DNA of 61,641 nt from Muribaculaceae bacterium Isolate-104 (HZI) (lineage in GTDB: Bacteria > Bacteroidota > Bacteroidia > Bacteroidales > Muribaculaceae): the NCBI GenBank assembly GCA_003762715.1, contig RIBJ01000044.1, forward strand, positions 1-61,641. The letters run 5' to 3'. The first letter of the stretch is position 1; each line of letters begins with the position of its first letter. The notes below the pieces were generated by a model that was not told the origin of the DNA, ran no database searches, and saw nothing but the letters and a program-made list of their open reading frames with translations. Position numbers and translations under genes: made by a program. Below, one piece after another: positions 38,599 to 47,631 of the stretch.

Positions 38599-38606
38599 CA
38601 AAAGTA
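38599..38606 (-). promoter_or_regulatory. -7 box of gapA
   Basis: TACTTTTG on the minus strand; leader of about 70 bases. Confidence 0.55.
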
Positions 38607-38827
38607 ATAATTATTTTCGTAAGTTGTAGCGTGGCAGAAACAAAAGTTGACTCTTACAAGCATTTTTAATAGTTGTTTAATAGTTTGACAGGTCAAGGAG
38701 GAGCCAAACGCAATGAAACCGGGGCAAGATACGGCAAGGGGGAGGAATCGGGCATGCACACACCTTATTATATATAGTAATTTCGCTTATTGGAATTGCC
38801 GATTCGGAGATAAAAACTTTTTTTTCG

Positions 38828-38835
38828 TATATTTG
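38828..38835 (+). promoter_or_regulatory. -7 box of mscL
   Basis: TATATTTG matches TAnnTTTG; about 65 bases before the ATG at 38900. Confidence 0.55.
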
Positions 38836-38899
38836 TTGGAGTTATAGAAATTATAGACTCATAATTTCAATCATCCATTTTTAACTGTTTATTTTACCG

Positions 38900-39331
38900 A
38901 TGTCTAAGTTTATCACCGAATTCAAGGAGTTTGCGATGCGCGGCAATGTGCTCGACATGGCAGTAGGTGTTGTTATCGGAGCGGCGTTTGGCAAGATTGT
39001 GTCATCGCTTGTGGACGACCTCATCATGCCGCTTGTCGGCGTAGCTACCGGGGGTATGAATTTCACCGACTACAAGTGGGTTATCCAGAGCGCTGTAATG
39101 AACGGCACCGAGGTTATAAAACCGGAAGTGACCCTCAACTGGGGTACATGGGTTCAGACCGTTGTCAACTTCATAATAATAGCGTTTTGCATATTCGTTA
39201 TGATAAAGTTTGTCAACAAGCTGAGCCGCAAGAAAGCGGAAGAGCCGGCACCGGCAGAGTCCGAACCGACCAAAGAGGAGGTGCTGCTCACCGAAATACG
39301 CGACCTGCTGAAGGACCGCAAACCGGAATAG
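38900..39331 (+). CDS. mscL: Large-conductance mechanosensitive channel
   Basis: Pentameric inner membrane channel of 143 residues that opens under high membrane tension to protect against osmotic downshock. The start [33 protein letters not shown] is the N-terminal helix plus pore helix TM1 (about 15-45); the periplasmic loop follows and TM2 spans about 85-110. The acidic C-terminal bundle is normal. It ends seven bases from the convergent RNase H gene. Confidence 0.97.
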   Translation: MSKFITEFKEFAMRGNVLDMAVGVVIGAAFGKIVSSLVDDLIMPLVGVATGGMNFTDYKWVIQSAVMNGTEVIKPEVTLNWGTWVQTVVNFIIIAFCIFVMIKFVNKLSRKKAEEPAPAESEPTKEEVLLTEIRDLLKDRKPE

Positions 39332-39338
39332 GTTTCTC

Positions 39339-39983
39339 TCACCCTTTTCTACCGAAATCAGCCGGAATCTCGCCCCACTCTTCTGTGCGCCATTTCGTGA
39401 CATGATTTCGCAGCACATGGGTGTTTAACCAAGACTCCGCCCGCGCTACCAGCGCTCTTATGTTTGAGTTCTGAGGCGTGGGCGCGAGGGTTGTTTTTGC
39501 GTGTCTGTTTCTAAGCCACGCCATAGCTGTGGCGCTGTCGGAGTAGATTGTAACCCCTTCCCTGCCCTGTTTGTCAAGGAGCGCGAGCGCATGCACCACA
39601 GCAAGAAACTCGCCAAGATTATTAGTGCCGCCCTCAAGAGGCCCGACATGGAATATTTCCTGACCGGTAGCCAAGTCCACGCCCCGATACTCTACCGGAC
39701 CGGGATTTTTGCGACAACCGGCATCTACAGCTATTCCATTCTTGTCTATCTCCGAAAATGCCTCGTAATTCACAGATATGACCGGGCGCGAGGCTATTGC
39801 CTTAAGCAAATCCACATCACTCGCCGCCGACTCGCCACGATAGGCGGCAACGGCAGCCTCTCTGTTTGGAAACGATCTGTATTTTGCTCCGGGAAAACCG
39901 TTTACAACAAGCTGGCATTCATCCCAGGAGTCAAACACTCCGGTGTCGTGACCTGCCCATACAACATAGTACTTCTTACCCAT
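39339..39983 (-). CDS. rnhA: Ribonuclease HI with N-terminal hybrid-binding (viroplasmin) domain
   Basis: Enzyme of 214 residues that cuts RNA in RNA-DNA hybrids. The first 45 residues (KKYYVVWAGHDTGVFDSWDECQLVVNGFPGAKYRSF) are the caulimovirus viroplasmin/RNase H1 hybrid-binding domain. The catalytic domain has the first Asp in IAVDAGCRKNPGPVEYRGVD, the Glu in NNLGEFLAVVHAL and the second Asp in TIYSDSATAMAW. Its ATG overlaps the stop of the upstream alanine-dehydrogenase-like gene by one base. Confidence 0.93.
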   Translation of the reverse strand: MGKKYYVVWAGHDTGVFDSWDECQLVVNGFPGAKYRSFPNREAAVAAYRGESAASDVDLLKAIASRPVISVNYEAFSEIDKNGIAVDAGCRKNPGPVEYRGVDLATGQEIFHVGPLEGGTNNLGEFLAVVHALALLDKQGREGVTIYSDSATAMAWLRNRHAKTTLAPTPQNSNIRALVARAESWLNTHVLRNHVTKWRTEEWGEIPADFGRKG

Positions 39984-41173
39984 TACGATAGTGTCAGATA
40001 TAGGTTTATATCGCGGCTTCTGGTGCCGGCAACCGAAGCGACCGCCGGATTGACAGCCTTGCCCATGAATGTCATCGCGGCTTTCTGGAGCCCCGGCAAC
40101 AGTTTCAGAGCGTTCAGCACGCCGTCACATGCCGTTATGTCATTGAAAAAAGTCAGAAAGGTGTTGCTCAGAGCCATAGCCGCCGTTCTCGGCACTGCCC
40201 CGCCGGCATTTATGTAGCAGCAGCGCCCGTTTGAAGCATGAGCCGCCGTTGCGGGAGAGTTCACACCGAGGTCTGTTGTCGGCAATGAGGGAAATGCTTT
40301 GCCATAATCGCCGGTAAGGTCAAAAATTATCACCCCTTTCTTCATTTCCTCAACCACGTCGGCACCGAATACGGGTACATCGCCCATAGGAGTGACAATC
40401 ACTACATCGGCGCTGCGCAATGCCCCGCGCAAAACCCTCGGATGCAGGGTCGAGCCTACCGCCCAGGCACCAAGGTCGCGCGTTGCTTCTCTCAGACGGT
40501 ATATGTCATTGTCAAATATCTTCACACTCGCGCCGACACCCACAGCGCCCCTTGCAGCAGCACAGGCGCTTATTCCGCTGCCGACAATCACTGTCTCACA
40601 CGGCACTACTCCGGCAACACCACCAAGCAGAATGCCTTTGCCGTGAACCGCATCAGCCAACAGCGCGGAAGCTATCGCCACAGCCGCCCTGCCGTCAATC
40701 TCCGAAAGAATATCGGCAAAGGGAGTGTTACCATACTGGTCCTCTATAAGGTCTATCGCTATAGCCATTATACTCCGCTCAAGAAGTGCCATTACCGAAT
40801 CTTTTGCGAAACGGCACTGCGCCAGCATTGAAAGCAGCATGGCTCCGCGGCGCATCTTGCGGATGTCGCCTACCGACAGCGGCGCCAGAGAAATCACGAT
40901 GTCACAGCCGAGCACGCCGCTACGGTCGCAAATCCGCGCCCCTTCGCGGGCATAAGCATTGTCCGGATAATGAATCGGAGCTCCGGCTCCGGCTTCTATT
41001 TTAACTGTAAACCCTTTTTCGACAAGCATTCCGGCTCCTTCGGGAGTAAGAGGAAACCGCCGTTCACCTGCGGCAGCCACTGCGGGCAGCCCGATTGTGA
41101 TGTGTCTTCGCGATTGCTCGGAAACAACCGCCTGAGGCGACGGCACCGGAGAAAAATCATTTGCTGTTTTCAT
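39983..41173 (-). CDS. Alanine dehydrogenase/PNT-family protein lacking the catalytic Lys and His
   Basis: Protein of 396 residues with the alanine dehydrogenase / transhydrogenase-alpha fold. The start GERRFPLTPEGAGMLVEKGFTVKIEAGAG, the LLGGVAGVVPCETVIVGSGISACAAARGAVGVGA nucleotide-binding loop and the late INAGGAVPRTAAMALSN all fit. By eye alignment, where alanine dehydrogenases have KVKEP (catalytic Lys) this protein has SLAPL, and where they have FLHLA (catalytic His) it has MLAQC. It is therefore probably not an alanine dehydrogenase in the strict sense. It lies between aroK (17-base overlap) and RNase HI (1-base overlap). Confidence 0.8.
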   Translation of the reverse strand: MKTANDFSPVPSPQAVVSEQSRRHITIGLPAVAAAGERRFPLTPEGAGMLVEKGFTVKIEAGAGAPIHYPDNAYAREGARICDRSGVLGCDIVISLAPLSVGDIRKMRRGAMLLSMLAQCRFAKDSVMALLERSIMAIAIDLIEDQYGNTPFADILSEIDGRAAVAIASALLADAVHGKGILLGGVAGVVPCETVIVGSGISACAAARGAVGVGASVKIFDNDIYRLREATRDLGAWAVGSTLHPRVLRGALRSADVVIVTPMGDVPVFGADVVEEMKKGVIIFDLTGDYGKAFPSLPTTDLGVNSPATAAHASNGRCCYINAGGAVPRTAAMALSNTFLTFFNDITACDGVLNALKLLPGLQKAAMTFMGKAVNPAVASVAGTRSRDINLYLTLS

Positions 41174-41705
41174 TGAGCGGCAGATTTAAAAGTGAAATAA
41201 AACGGAGAGCCGTTTCCGACACCTCGCACTCGTTTTCCAGCAAATCTCCGTCAAAAACCATTTTGGCTTTGGAATAAAACGGCATACGCTGTTCAAGCGC
41301 CTTGACAATAAACTCTCTCAGCTCCTCCTCGTTCTTGTCGGCGATGAGAGGGCGCTTGTATCTGCCCCTCATAAGCCTTGAATGGAGTTTGGGCAGCGAT
41401 GTGTTCATGAAAACGGTCACTCCTCTGGAATTCATATAATCCATGTTGTCATGAAAGCAGGGCGTGCCTCCGCCGCAAGCGATTATCACATTCTCAAACT
41501 CCGCCGCCTCATGCAGCATACGCCTTTCAATGTCCCGGAACCCCTCCTCGCCGCGGGCGGCAAACAGCTCTCTGACACTCGCGTGATACCGCCCCTCGAT
41601 GTATGAATCAAGGTCAATGAAGTCTATGCCGGCAATCCGGCTCACGTTGCGCCCGAGGGTGGATTTTCCACACCCCATGTAGCCTATGAGAAAAATCGGT
41701 TGCAT
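41157..41705 (-). CDS. aroK: Shikimate kinase
   Basis: Cytoplasmic kinase of 182 residues that phosphorylates shikimate in aromatic amino acid synthesis. Walker A is GYMGCGKSTLGRN (about 8-20), the shikimate-binding DLDSYIE follows near 32, ACGGGTPCF near 80 and the lid segment RPLIADKNEEELREF near 120. I start at the ATG at 41705 (MQPIFLIGY) because the -7 box at 41724-41731 leaves no room for the longer frame. It overlaps the next gene by 17 bases. Confidence 0.94.
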   Translation of the reverse strand: MQPIFLIGYMGCGKSTLGRNVSRIAGIDFIDLDSYIEGRYHASVRELFAARGEEGFRDIERRMLHEAAEFENVIIACGGGTPCFHDNMDYMNSRGVTVFMNTSLPKLHSRLMRGRYKRPLIADKNEEELREFIVKALEQRMPFYSKAKMVFDGDLLENECEVSETALRFISLLNLPLNENSK

Positions 41706-41723
41706 TTTTGTGAGTTTATTGCA

Positions 41724-41731
41724 CAAAGTTA
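41724..41731 (-). promoter_or_regulatory. -7 box of aroK
   Basis: TAACTTTG on the minus strand; divergent with the promoter at 41754-41761. Confidence 0.6.
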
Positions 41732-41753
41732 ATTATTTTCTGCCGCTTTTATG

Positions 41754-41761
41754 TACATTTG
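41754..41761 (+). promoter_or_regulatory. -7 box of DUF2851 gene
   Basis: TACATTTG matches TAnnTTTG; 32 bases before the ATG at 41794. Confidence 0.6.
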
Positions 41762-41793
41762 CCAATAGCAAACCTGACATATCCGGACACTGA

Positions 41794-43083
41794 ATGGAAA
41801 AATTAATGCAATATGTGTGGCAGCAACGCCTCTTGCCTGTGGCAGAGATGCGCACTGTCGACGGCAGAAAGGTCGAGATAATAGACCCCGGGCTGCTGAA
41901 CACGGATGCCGGTCCGGACTTCTTCAACGCCAAAGTTTCGATAGGCGGCGAAGTGTGGGTGGGCAATGTCGAAATCCATTACCGCGCAAGCGACTGGCAC
42001 CGCCACAAGCACAACACCGACCCGGCCTACGACTCGGTGATACTCCATGTGGTTGACAAGGATGACGCGATAGTGCGGCGGGCAGACGGGCAGATTGTGC
42101 CGCAGATGAGGATGCCTTGCGACCCGGCTCTTAATTCGCGCTACAGCGAACTGGTGGGACGCGCCGACATAGACCTGCCGTGTGCGCGCGAAATCAGCTC
42201 ACTACCTCCTATATATATTACAGACTGGATTTCAAGCCTCGCATACGAACGAATATACGACAAGGCTGAACGCATAGAAAGCATACGGCAGAGACTCGCC
42301 GGCGACTGGGAGCAAGTCTGTTATGTCACAGTGGCACGCGGTCTGGGCTTCGGCACCAACAGCGAGCCTTTTGAGCGCCTTGCACTAAGCCTGCCGCTGA
42401 TGTTCATAGGCAAGCACAGCGACAGCCTCACCGCAATAGAGGCGCTTCTGTTCGGCCAGAGCGGGCTGCTTAACGCAAGAGCTACCGCCATAGACCCTTA
42501 CGCCGCCCGCCTCAAAAAGGAGCATGCTTTTTTCTCTACCAAGTTCGGGCTTTCACAGCCTCAGGCGCTCGGGTGGAAAATGGCGCGCATGCGACCCGCA
42601 AATTTTCCACACAGGCGCATCGCCGTACTTGCCGCCATGCTCCACGGAGGGTTTCGCCTGATGAGCAGGATTCTTGACATACGCAATCTTGACGAGGCTT
42701 GCGCGCTTTTTACCCCGGAGATGAGCCAGTACTGGCAGCTGCACTATTCATTCGGCACTCCCGGCAGCAGAGAGCTTGGCAGCCTGAGCCGCAGCTCGGC
42801 GCTGGTGATGGTGATAAACGTAGCCGCTCCGCTGATGATGGCTTACGGCATGACACACGGCGACCACCGCCTGACAGATGCCGCCATAGAGCTGCTCCAT
42901 GACATAAAGGCTGAAAAAAACTCGGTTGTGGAACTGTTTGAGCGCGCGGGTTTGAAAGTGCGCGACGCATTCAGCTCGCAAGGGCTGATACAGCTGCGCC
43001 GCAATTATTGCGAAAAGCGCAAATGCCTTTACTGCCGCATAGGACACCGCAGGCTGTCGTACTGCGCTCTGAGAAAAAACTGA
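41794..43083 (+). CDS. DUF2851 protein
   Basis: Soluble protein of 429 residues of the Bacteroidetes DUF2851 family. The opening MEKLMQYVWQQRLLPVAEMRTVDGRKVEIIDPGLLNTDAGPDFFNAKV and the segment VGNVEIHYRASDWHRHKHNTDPAYDSVILHVV are highly typical. The C-terminus carries a Cys-rich CEKRKCLYCRIGHRRL, which may bind metal. No function is known. It ends one base from the stop of the convergent beta-barrel gene. Confidence 0.92.
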   Translation: MEKLMQYVWQQRLLPVAEMRTVDGRKVEIIDPGLLNTDAGPDFFNAKVSIGGEVWVGNVEIHYRASDWHRHKHNTDPAYDSVILHVVDKDDAIVRRADGQIVPQMRMPCDPALNSRYSELVGRADIDLPCAREISSLPPIYITDWISSLAYERIYDKAERIESIRQRLAGDWEQVCYVTVARGLGFGTNSEPFERLALSLPLMFIGKHSDSLTAIEALLFGQSGLLNARATAIDPYAARLKKEHAFFSTKFGLSQPQALGWKMARMRPANFPHRRIAVLAAMLHGGFRLMSRILDIRNLDEACALFTPEMSQYWQLHYSFGTPGSRELGSLSRSSALVMVINVAAPLMMAYGMTHGDHRLTDAAIELLHDIKAEKNSVVELFERAGLKVRDAFSSQGLIQLRRNYCEKRKCLYCRIGHRRLSYCALRKN

Positions 43084-43084
43084 A

Positions 43085-43768
43085 TCAGAGATTCTTGAAG
43101 TTATAGCCTACGCTCAGCTCGGCAATACGCTGCCTTTTTGCACCGTAGTCACTCTCTGTTATTCTACACAGCTTCCAGATGTATGCCGCACCCACATACA
43201 CCCTGCCGAAAGTGAATCCGATACCGCTCCGAAGATTAAGGTCCACACCGTAATCGCCGTACAGAGGCCGGGCGGTTGTGCTGTTGAATATTTTTGTGGG
43301 ATGGTTGGGCTTGAACGAGGTGTGAAGGCGGAAATCAAACTCCGGTCCGGTATAAATCGAAGCACGGACTCCACTGAAGCCGCAGCTCCAGCCGAGAGCC
43401 ACAGGCACACGGAAGCCGATTGTCTTCATTGTGGCAGATGTCACCTGCTCCTCAGCCACCTGCTCGGAAATAGTGCCGGCGGTCTTAAGACTGTTGTAAA
43501 ACACCTCGACCTGCGGCTCTGCATAAAACCCGTGTTTCATCGGCGCATGAAAAAGACCCATCACCGCCACGTCAAAACCGACGGCCTTGCTTGACAGAGG
43601 GATACGGGCGTAACGGATGTCTGAAGGAAACGCATAGCCGCCGTTGAGACGCACCCCGAAGTACGGACGGTCACCGTCTTTATAAAGATTGTACAGCCAG
43701 TGCGCCCCAATGTTCTGGAATGCCGCTGATAATACAAATATTACAATGAGGAGTCTTTTTATACTCAT
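43085..43768 (-). CDS. Hypothetical outer-membrane beta-barrel-like protein
   Basis: Exported protein of 227 residues. A signal peptide (about 1-22) precedes alternating strands with aromatic girdles (YFGVRLNGGYAF, VGFDVAVMGLFH, HGFYAEPQVEVFYNSL, IGFRVPVALGW, LNLRSGIGFTFGRVYVGAAYIWKL, AELSVGYNFKNL), the pattern of small porin/OmpW-like barrels of Bacteroidetes. It ends in a Phe-Lys-Asn-Leu tail rather than the classic final Phe. The role is unknown. A -7 box lies 28 bases before the ATG. Confidence 0.65.
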   Translation of the reverse strand: MSIKRLLIVIFVLSAAFQNIGAHWLYNLYKDGDRPYFGVRLNGGYAFPSDIRYARIPLSSKAVGFDVAVMGLFHAPMKHGFYAEPQVEVFYNSLKTAGTISEQVAEEQVTSATMKTIGFRVPVALGWSCGFSGVRASIYTGPEFDFRLHTSFKPNHPTKIFNSTTARPLYGDYGVDLNLRSGIGFTFGRVYVGAAYIWKLCRITESDYGAKRQRIAELSVGYNFKNL

Positions 43769-43795
43769 AATGAATTTCCTGTACTGTTAATGTGG

Positions 43796-43803
43796 CAAAG
43801 TTA
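43796..43803 (-). promoter_or_regulatory. -7 box of beta-barrel gene
   Basis: TAACTTTG on the minus strand matches TAnnTTTG. Confidence 0.55.
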
Positions 43804-43867
43804 CATTATTTTTCATAAAAAGAGACGGGGCATACCGCTTTTTTAGAAGCAATCGCAGAAAAAATTG

Positions 43868-43875
43868 TATTTTTG
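43868..43875 (+). promoter_or_regulatory. -7 box of argS
   Basis: TATTTTTG matches TAnnTTTG; it overlaps the in-frame ATG at 43873 and so supports the start at 43903. Confidence 0.55.
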
Positions 43876-43902
43876 CACTTCAAAACCAAGAAAATAACAG
43901 AT

Positions 43903-45690
43903 ATGTCAATCGACAACATTATTGCAAAAGCCGTTGCCGACGCTGTCAGGGAACTCTACGGAGTGGAGACAGACCCGGCGACAATCACACCGCAGACAAC
44001 CAAAAAGGAGTTTGAGGGCAACCTCACGGTAATGGTTTTTCCATGGGTAAAAACCGCCCGCAAAGCGCCTGAGGCAGTAGGCAAGGAGATTGGCCAATGG
44101 CTTGTCGACAACGAACCGGCGGTGGCGGCATTCAACGTCATCAAAGGCTTCCTGAACATAACAATAGAGCCCTCATTCTGGGCGTCGGTGCTTTCACACA
44201 TAGCATCTGAAAAGAACTACGGCATAACCGAAGCCGGAGAAAACTCGCCGCTCGTAATGGTGGAATACTCTTCTCCAAACACAAACAAGCCGCTTCACCT
44301 GGGGCATGTGCGCAACATTCTGCTCGGCAACAGTCTGTGCCGTATTCTTGCCGCATGCGGCAACAAGGTTGTGCGCACAAACATTGTCAACGACCGCGGA
44401 ATACATATCTGCAAATCCATGCTCGCATGGAAAAAATGGGGCGAAGGTGCCACTCCGGATTCAACCGGCAAGAAGGGCGACCACCTCATAGGCGACTTCT
44501 ATGTGCTGTTTGACAAACACTTCAAAGAGGAAGTCAAAGCGCTCGAAGCCAAAGGCATGAGCAAGGAAGAGGCAGAAGCGGCATCTCCACTGATGCAGGA
44601 AGCCCGCGCGATGCTCCGCGCCTGGGAAGCCGGCGACAAGGATGTACGCGACCTGTGGGCTACCATGAACAGCTGGGTATATGCCGGATTTGACGAAACA
44701 TACCGGCGCATGGGCGTGGGATTCGACAAAATATACTACGAGAGCGACACATACCTCGAAGGCAAGGCAAAAGTGCTCGAAGGGCTTGAAAACGGGCTTA
44801 TGTACCGCAAGGAAGACGGCTCTGTATGGGCAGACCTAACCGCCGAAGGGCTTGACCACAAACTCCTCCTCCGCTCCGACGGCACATCCGTGTACATGAC
44901 CCAGGACATCGGCACGGCAAAACTGAGATACCAGGACTACCCAATCGACAAAATGGTGTATGTGGTCGGCAACGAACAGAACTATCACTTCCAGGTGCTG
45001 TCGCTGCTCCTTGACAGACTCGGATTCAAATGGGGCAAAGACCTGGTACACTTCTCGTACGGCATGGTCGAACTTCCCGAAGGCAAGATGAAGAGCCGCG
45101 AGGGTACTGTTGTAGATGCCGACGACCTCATCGACGAAATGGTGTCTACAGCGCGCTCGGTAAGCGAGGAGCTCGGCAAACTCGACGGATGCACCCCGGA
45201 AGAAGTGAAGCAGATAACCGAAACCGTAGGACTCGGCGCGCTCAAATACTTCCTGCTGAAGGTAGACCCTCGCAAAAACATGACCTTCAACCCGAAAGAG
45301 TCGATTGACTTCAACGGCAACACAGGACCGTTCATACAGTACACCTACGCCCGCATACGCTCCGTGCTGCGCAAGGCGCAGGAAAGCGGCATGACAGCAA
45401 ACGACTTCATCGGAGCCAAGCCCGGCGAGCGCGAAATAACACTTGTGCAGCGCCTTGCCGATTTCCCGTCGGTAGTTCAGGAAGCCGGACGCACATACAG
45501 CCCCGCCCTGATTGCTAATTATTCTTATGACTTAGTTAAAGAATACAACCAGTTCTATCACGATTGTTCTATACTTAAAGAGGACGACGAACGCACCCGC
45601 TCGATGCGCCTCGCCATCTCAAAGGTCACAGCCGACACCATACTCACCGCCATGGGGCTGCTCGGCATCAATGTGCCCGAAAGAATGTAA
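43903..45690 (+). CDS. argS: Arginyl-tRNA synthetase
   Basis: Class I synthetase of 595 residues that charges tRNA-Arg. An N-terminal Add-1 domain (about 1-115) is followed by the HIGH motif in SPNTNKPLHLGHVRNILLG near 125, the KMSKS-like loop in GKMKSREGTVVDADDLIDE near 390, and a DALR anticodon-binding domain at the end. The start MSIDNIIAKAVADAVREL is fixed by the promoter just upstream. The BI-1 gene follows 23 bases later. Confidence 0.97.
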   Translation: MSIDNIIAKAVADAVRELYGVETDPATITPQTTKKEFEGNLTVMVFPWVKTARKAPEAVGKEIGQWLVDNEPAVAAFNVIKGFLNITIEPSFWASVLSHIASEKNYGITEAGENSPLVMVEYSSPNTNKPLHLGHVRNILLGNSLCRILAACGNKVVRTNIVNDRGIHICKSMLAWKKWGEGATPDSTGKKGDHLIGDFYVLFDKHFKEEVKALEAKGMSKEEAEAASPLMQEARAMLRAWEAGDKDVRDLWATMNSWVYAGFDETYRRMGVGFDKIYYESDTYLEGKAKVLEGLENGLMYRKEDGSVWADLTAEGLDHKLLLRSDGTSVYMTQDIGTAKLRYQDYPIDKMVYVVGNEQNYHFQVLSLLLDRLGFKWGKDLVHFSYGMVELPEGKMKSREGTVVDADDLIDEMVSTARSVSEELGKLDGCTPEEVKQITETVGLGALKYFLLKVDPRKNMTFNPKESIDFNGNTGPFIQYTYARIRSVLRKAQESGMTANDFIGAKPGEREITLVQRLADFPSVVQEAGRTYSPALIANYSYDLVKEYNQFYHDCSILKEDDERTRSMRLAISKVTADTILTAMGLLGINVPERM

Positions 45691-45713
45691 TAAAAAACTA
45701 ATCTCTCAAAATT

Positions 45714-46421
45714 ATGATGAACGAATATCAAAACCATTACTACCAGCAGGATCAGGCTCTTGACACAAAAGTGAGCCAGGTCATGAAAAAAGTCTATGTC
45801 AAAATGTTTTTCGGACTTCTTGTCACAGCTTTCGTTTCATACTTCTGCGCAGGCTCGCCATCGGTTCTCGGCTTTTTCCAGAGCCACTCGGCAATAATGT
45901 GGGTAATACTCCTCGTAGAGCTCGGACTTGTATTCGCCATAACCGGCGCAATAAACAGAATGAGTTCGGCAACAGCCACCATGCTGTTCTATCTTTTCGC
46001 CGTTGTCAACGGACTCGCGCTATTCCCCATATTCCTTGTGTACACAGGAGTTTCCATCGGCAAAACTTTCTTCATAACCGCCGGAACTTTCGGAGCCATG
46101 AGCGTCTACGGCTATCTGACATCGCAAGACCTCACCAAATGGGGCTCGATGCTGTTCATGGCACTCATAGGGCTGATACTCTGCTCTGTTGTTAACATTT
46201 TCTGGGCAAACGGCACTTTTGAATGGATTATCTCGGGGCTCGGCGTACTTATCTTCGTAGGACTCACCGCCTGGGACACCCAGACGATCAAAAGACGCGC
46301 CGCCATGGCTCCCGCAGAAGCCACAGGCAAACTCGCCACAATAGGCGCCCTGAGCCTGTACCTCGACTTCATAAACCTCTTCCTCTACCTGCTGCGCTTC
46401 TTCGGCAACAGCCGCGACTGA
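45714..46421 (+). CDS. Bax inhibitor-1/YccA-family membrane protein
   Basis: Integral membrane protein of 235 residues with seven predicted helices, of the BI-1/YccA/YbhL family (calcium-leak or protease-modulating proteins in other organisms). The segments MFFGLLVTAFVSYFCAGS, GTFGAMSVYGYLTSQDLTKWGS and the C-terminal GLTAWDTQTIKRRA, ALSLYLDFINLFLYLLRFFG are typical. It ends before a strong terminator and is probably co-transcribed with argS. Confidence 0.92.
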   Translation: MMNEYQNHYYQQDQALDTKVSQVMKKVYVKMFFGLLVTAFVSYFCAGSPSVLGFFQSHSAIMWVILLVELGLVFAITGAINRMSSATATMLFYLFAVVNGLALFPIFLVYTGVSIGKTFFITAGTFGAMSVYGYLTSQDLTKWGSMLFMALIGLILCSVVNIFWANGTFEWIISGLGVLIFVGLTAWDTQTIKRRAAMAPAEATGKLATIGALSLYLDFINLFLYLLRFFGNSRD

Positions 46422-46450
46422 CACAGCAAACAGCCACATTTCAAACCCAT

Positions 46451-46491
46451 AAGGCGGGCGCGCGATTTTTTGTGCCCGCCTTTATTTTTTT
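46451..46491 (+). terminator. Terminator after BI-1 gene
   Basis: Perfect 9-bp stem AAGGCGGGC / GCCCGCCTT followed by a T-rich tail. Confidence 0.9.
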
Positions 46492-46512
46492 CGCTATTGT
46501 CGGGATTTTTAC

Positions 46513-46520
46513 TACTTTTG
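46513..46520 (+). promoter_or_regulatory. -7 box of polyprenyl synthetase gene
   Basis: TACTTTTG matches TAnnTTTG; 17 bases before the ATG at 46538. Confidence 0.6.
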
Positions 46521-46537
46521 CACATCATTTACAACGA

Positions 46538-47512
46538 ATGACAGACTTAAACGCCATCCAGCGCCAGATTGCGCCCGAACTTGAAGAATTGCGACGCCAG
46601 ATAAGCGACGCACTGATTTCGTCAAATCCTCTCATGCCTAGCGTTGTAGAAGGCTATCTCAAGACCAAAGGCAAGCTCATTCGTCCCATAATGGTGATAC
46701 TGACCGCAAAAATGCTCGGCTCCGTATCTCCCAAAGTCATCTCGGCGGCAGCGGCGGTAGAAATGCTCCACAACGCATCGCTGATTCATGACGATGTGGT
46801 CGACGACTCCAAGCTACGCAGAGGAAAACCCACAATAAACAGTGTGTGGAACAACCATATCGCCGTACTCGTCGGCGACTATTTTGTTTCAAGCGCACTG
46901 CAGCAGGCTATCTCCACCGGCGACATCCGTATCATAGACTCGCTTTCAAGCCTCGGCAAACTGCTGTCTCTCGGCGAGATAGACCAGATATACAACGCCC
47001 GCAACCACTACCTTGACGAAGAAGCCTACTTCAAAGTGATAAGCCGGAAAACAGCCTCACTATTCGTTTCATGCGTCGAAATGGGCGGATATGCGGTAAA
47101 CGCACCCGAAGAACAGATAGCGCCCATGCGCCGGTTTGCGGAACTGCTCGGACTCTGCTTCCAGATAAAAGATGACATCTTTGACTACTTTTCCGATGAA
47201 AAAATTGGAAAACCCACCGGCAACGACCTGCGTGAAGGCAAAATAACCCTGCCGCTGCTGTACGCATTGTCCCGGACTGAACTGCCTCAGACCGCAGCCA
47301 TGCGCGAAATGACAGCAAAAGAGGAACTCGATGCCGGTGAAATACGCACACTTATCGATTTTGCCATAGAAGCCGGAGGCATAGACTACGCCTACTCGGT
47401 GATGAACCGCCTTGCCAAAGAAGCGCAGGAAATACTTTCCACATTGCCGGATAACGAAAACCGACGAGCCCTGTCCGACATAATGACATTCATCATCAAC
47501 CGCGACCTCTGA
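46538..47512 (+). CDS. All-trans polyprenyl diphosphate synthase
   Basis: Enzyme of 324 residues that extends isoprenoid diphosphates, probably to the octaprenyl side chain of menaquinone. The first aspartate-rich motif is in ASLIHDDVVDDSKLRRGKPT (near 85) and the second in FQIKDDIFDYFSDEKIGKPTGNDLREGKITLPLLYAL (near 210). The start is the ATG at 46538 directly after a promoter and terminator; the much longer in-frame reading into the BI-1 gene is not real. Product chain length cannot be read from sequence with certainty. Confidence 0.93.
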   Translation: MTDLNAIQRQIAPELEELRRQISDALISSNPLMPSVVEGYLKTKGKLIRPIMVILTAKMLGSVSPKVISAAAAVEMLHNASLIHDDVVDDSKLRRGKPTINSVWNNHIAVLVGDYFVSSALQQAISTGDIRIIDSLSSLGKLLSLGEIDQIYNARNHYLDEEAYFKVISRKTASLFVSCVEMGGYAVNAPEEQIAPMRRFAELLGLCFQIKDDIFDYFSDEKIGKPTGNDLREGKITLPLLYALSRTELPQTAAMREMTAKEELDAGEIRTLIDFAIEAGGIDYAYSVMNRLAKEAQEILSTLPDNENRRALSDIMTFIINRDL

Positions 47513-47550
47513 ATCTCAGAGAAAATTTTACCCGCTACTATACTTAAATT

Positions 47551-47576
47551 TCACAAAGTTTGTTTTATCTTTGTGA
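47551..47576. repeat. 8-bp inverted repeat over the Na/Pi cotransporter promoter
   Basis: TCACAAAG and CTTTGTGA separated by ten bases. The right arm overlaps the -7 box TATCTTTG at 47566-47573, so a bound dimer could block the promoter. Confidence 0.5.
47566..47573 (+). promoter_or_regulatory. -7 box of Na/Pi cotransporter gene
   Basis: TATCTTTG matches TAnnTTTG; 58 bases before the ATG at 47632. Confidence 0.6.
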
Positions 47577-47631
47577 ACGAATCGGAAGACACTCTCCGGT
47601 CTTTCCGTAATAACCCACTGCTATTTGACAA

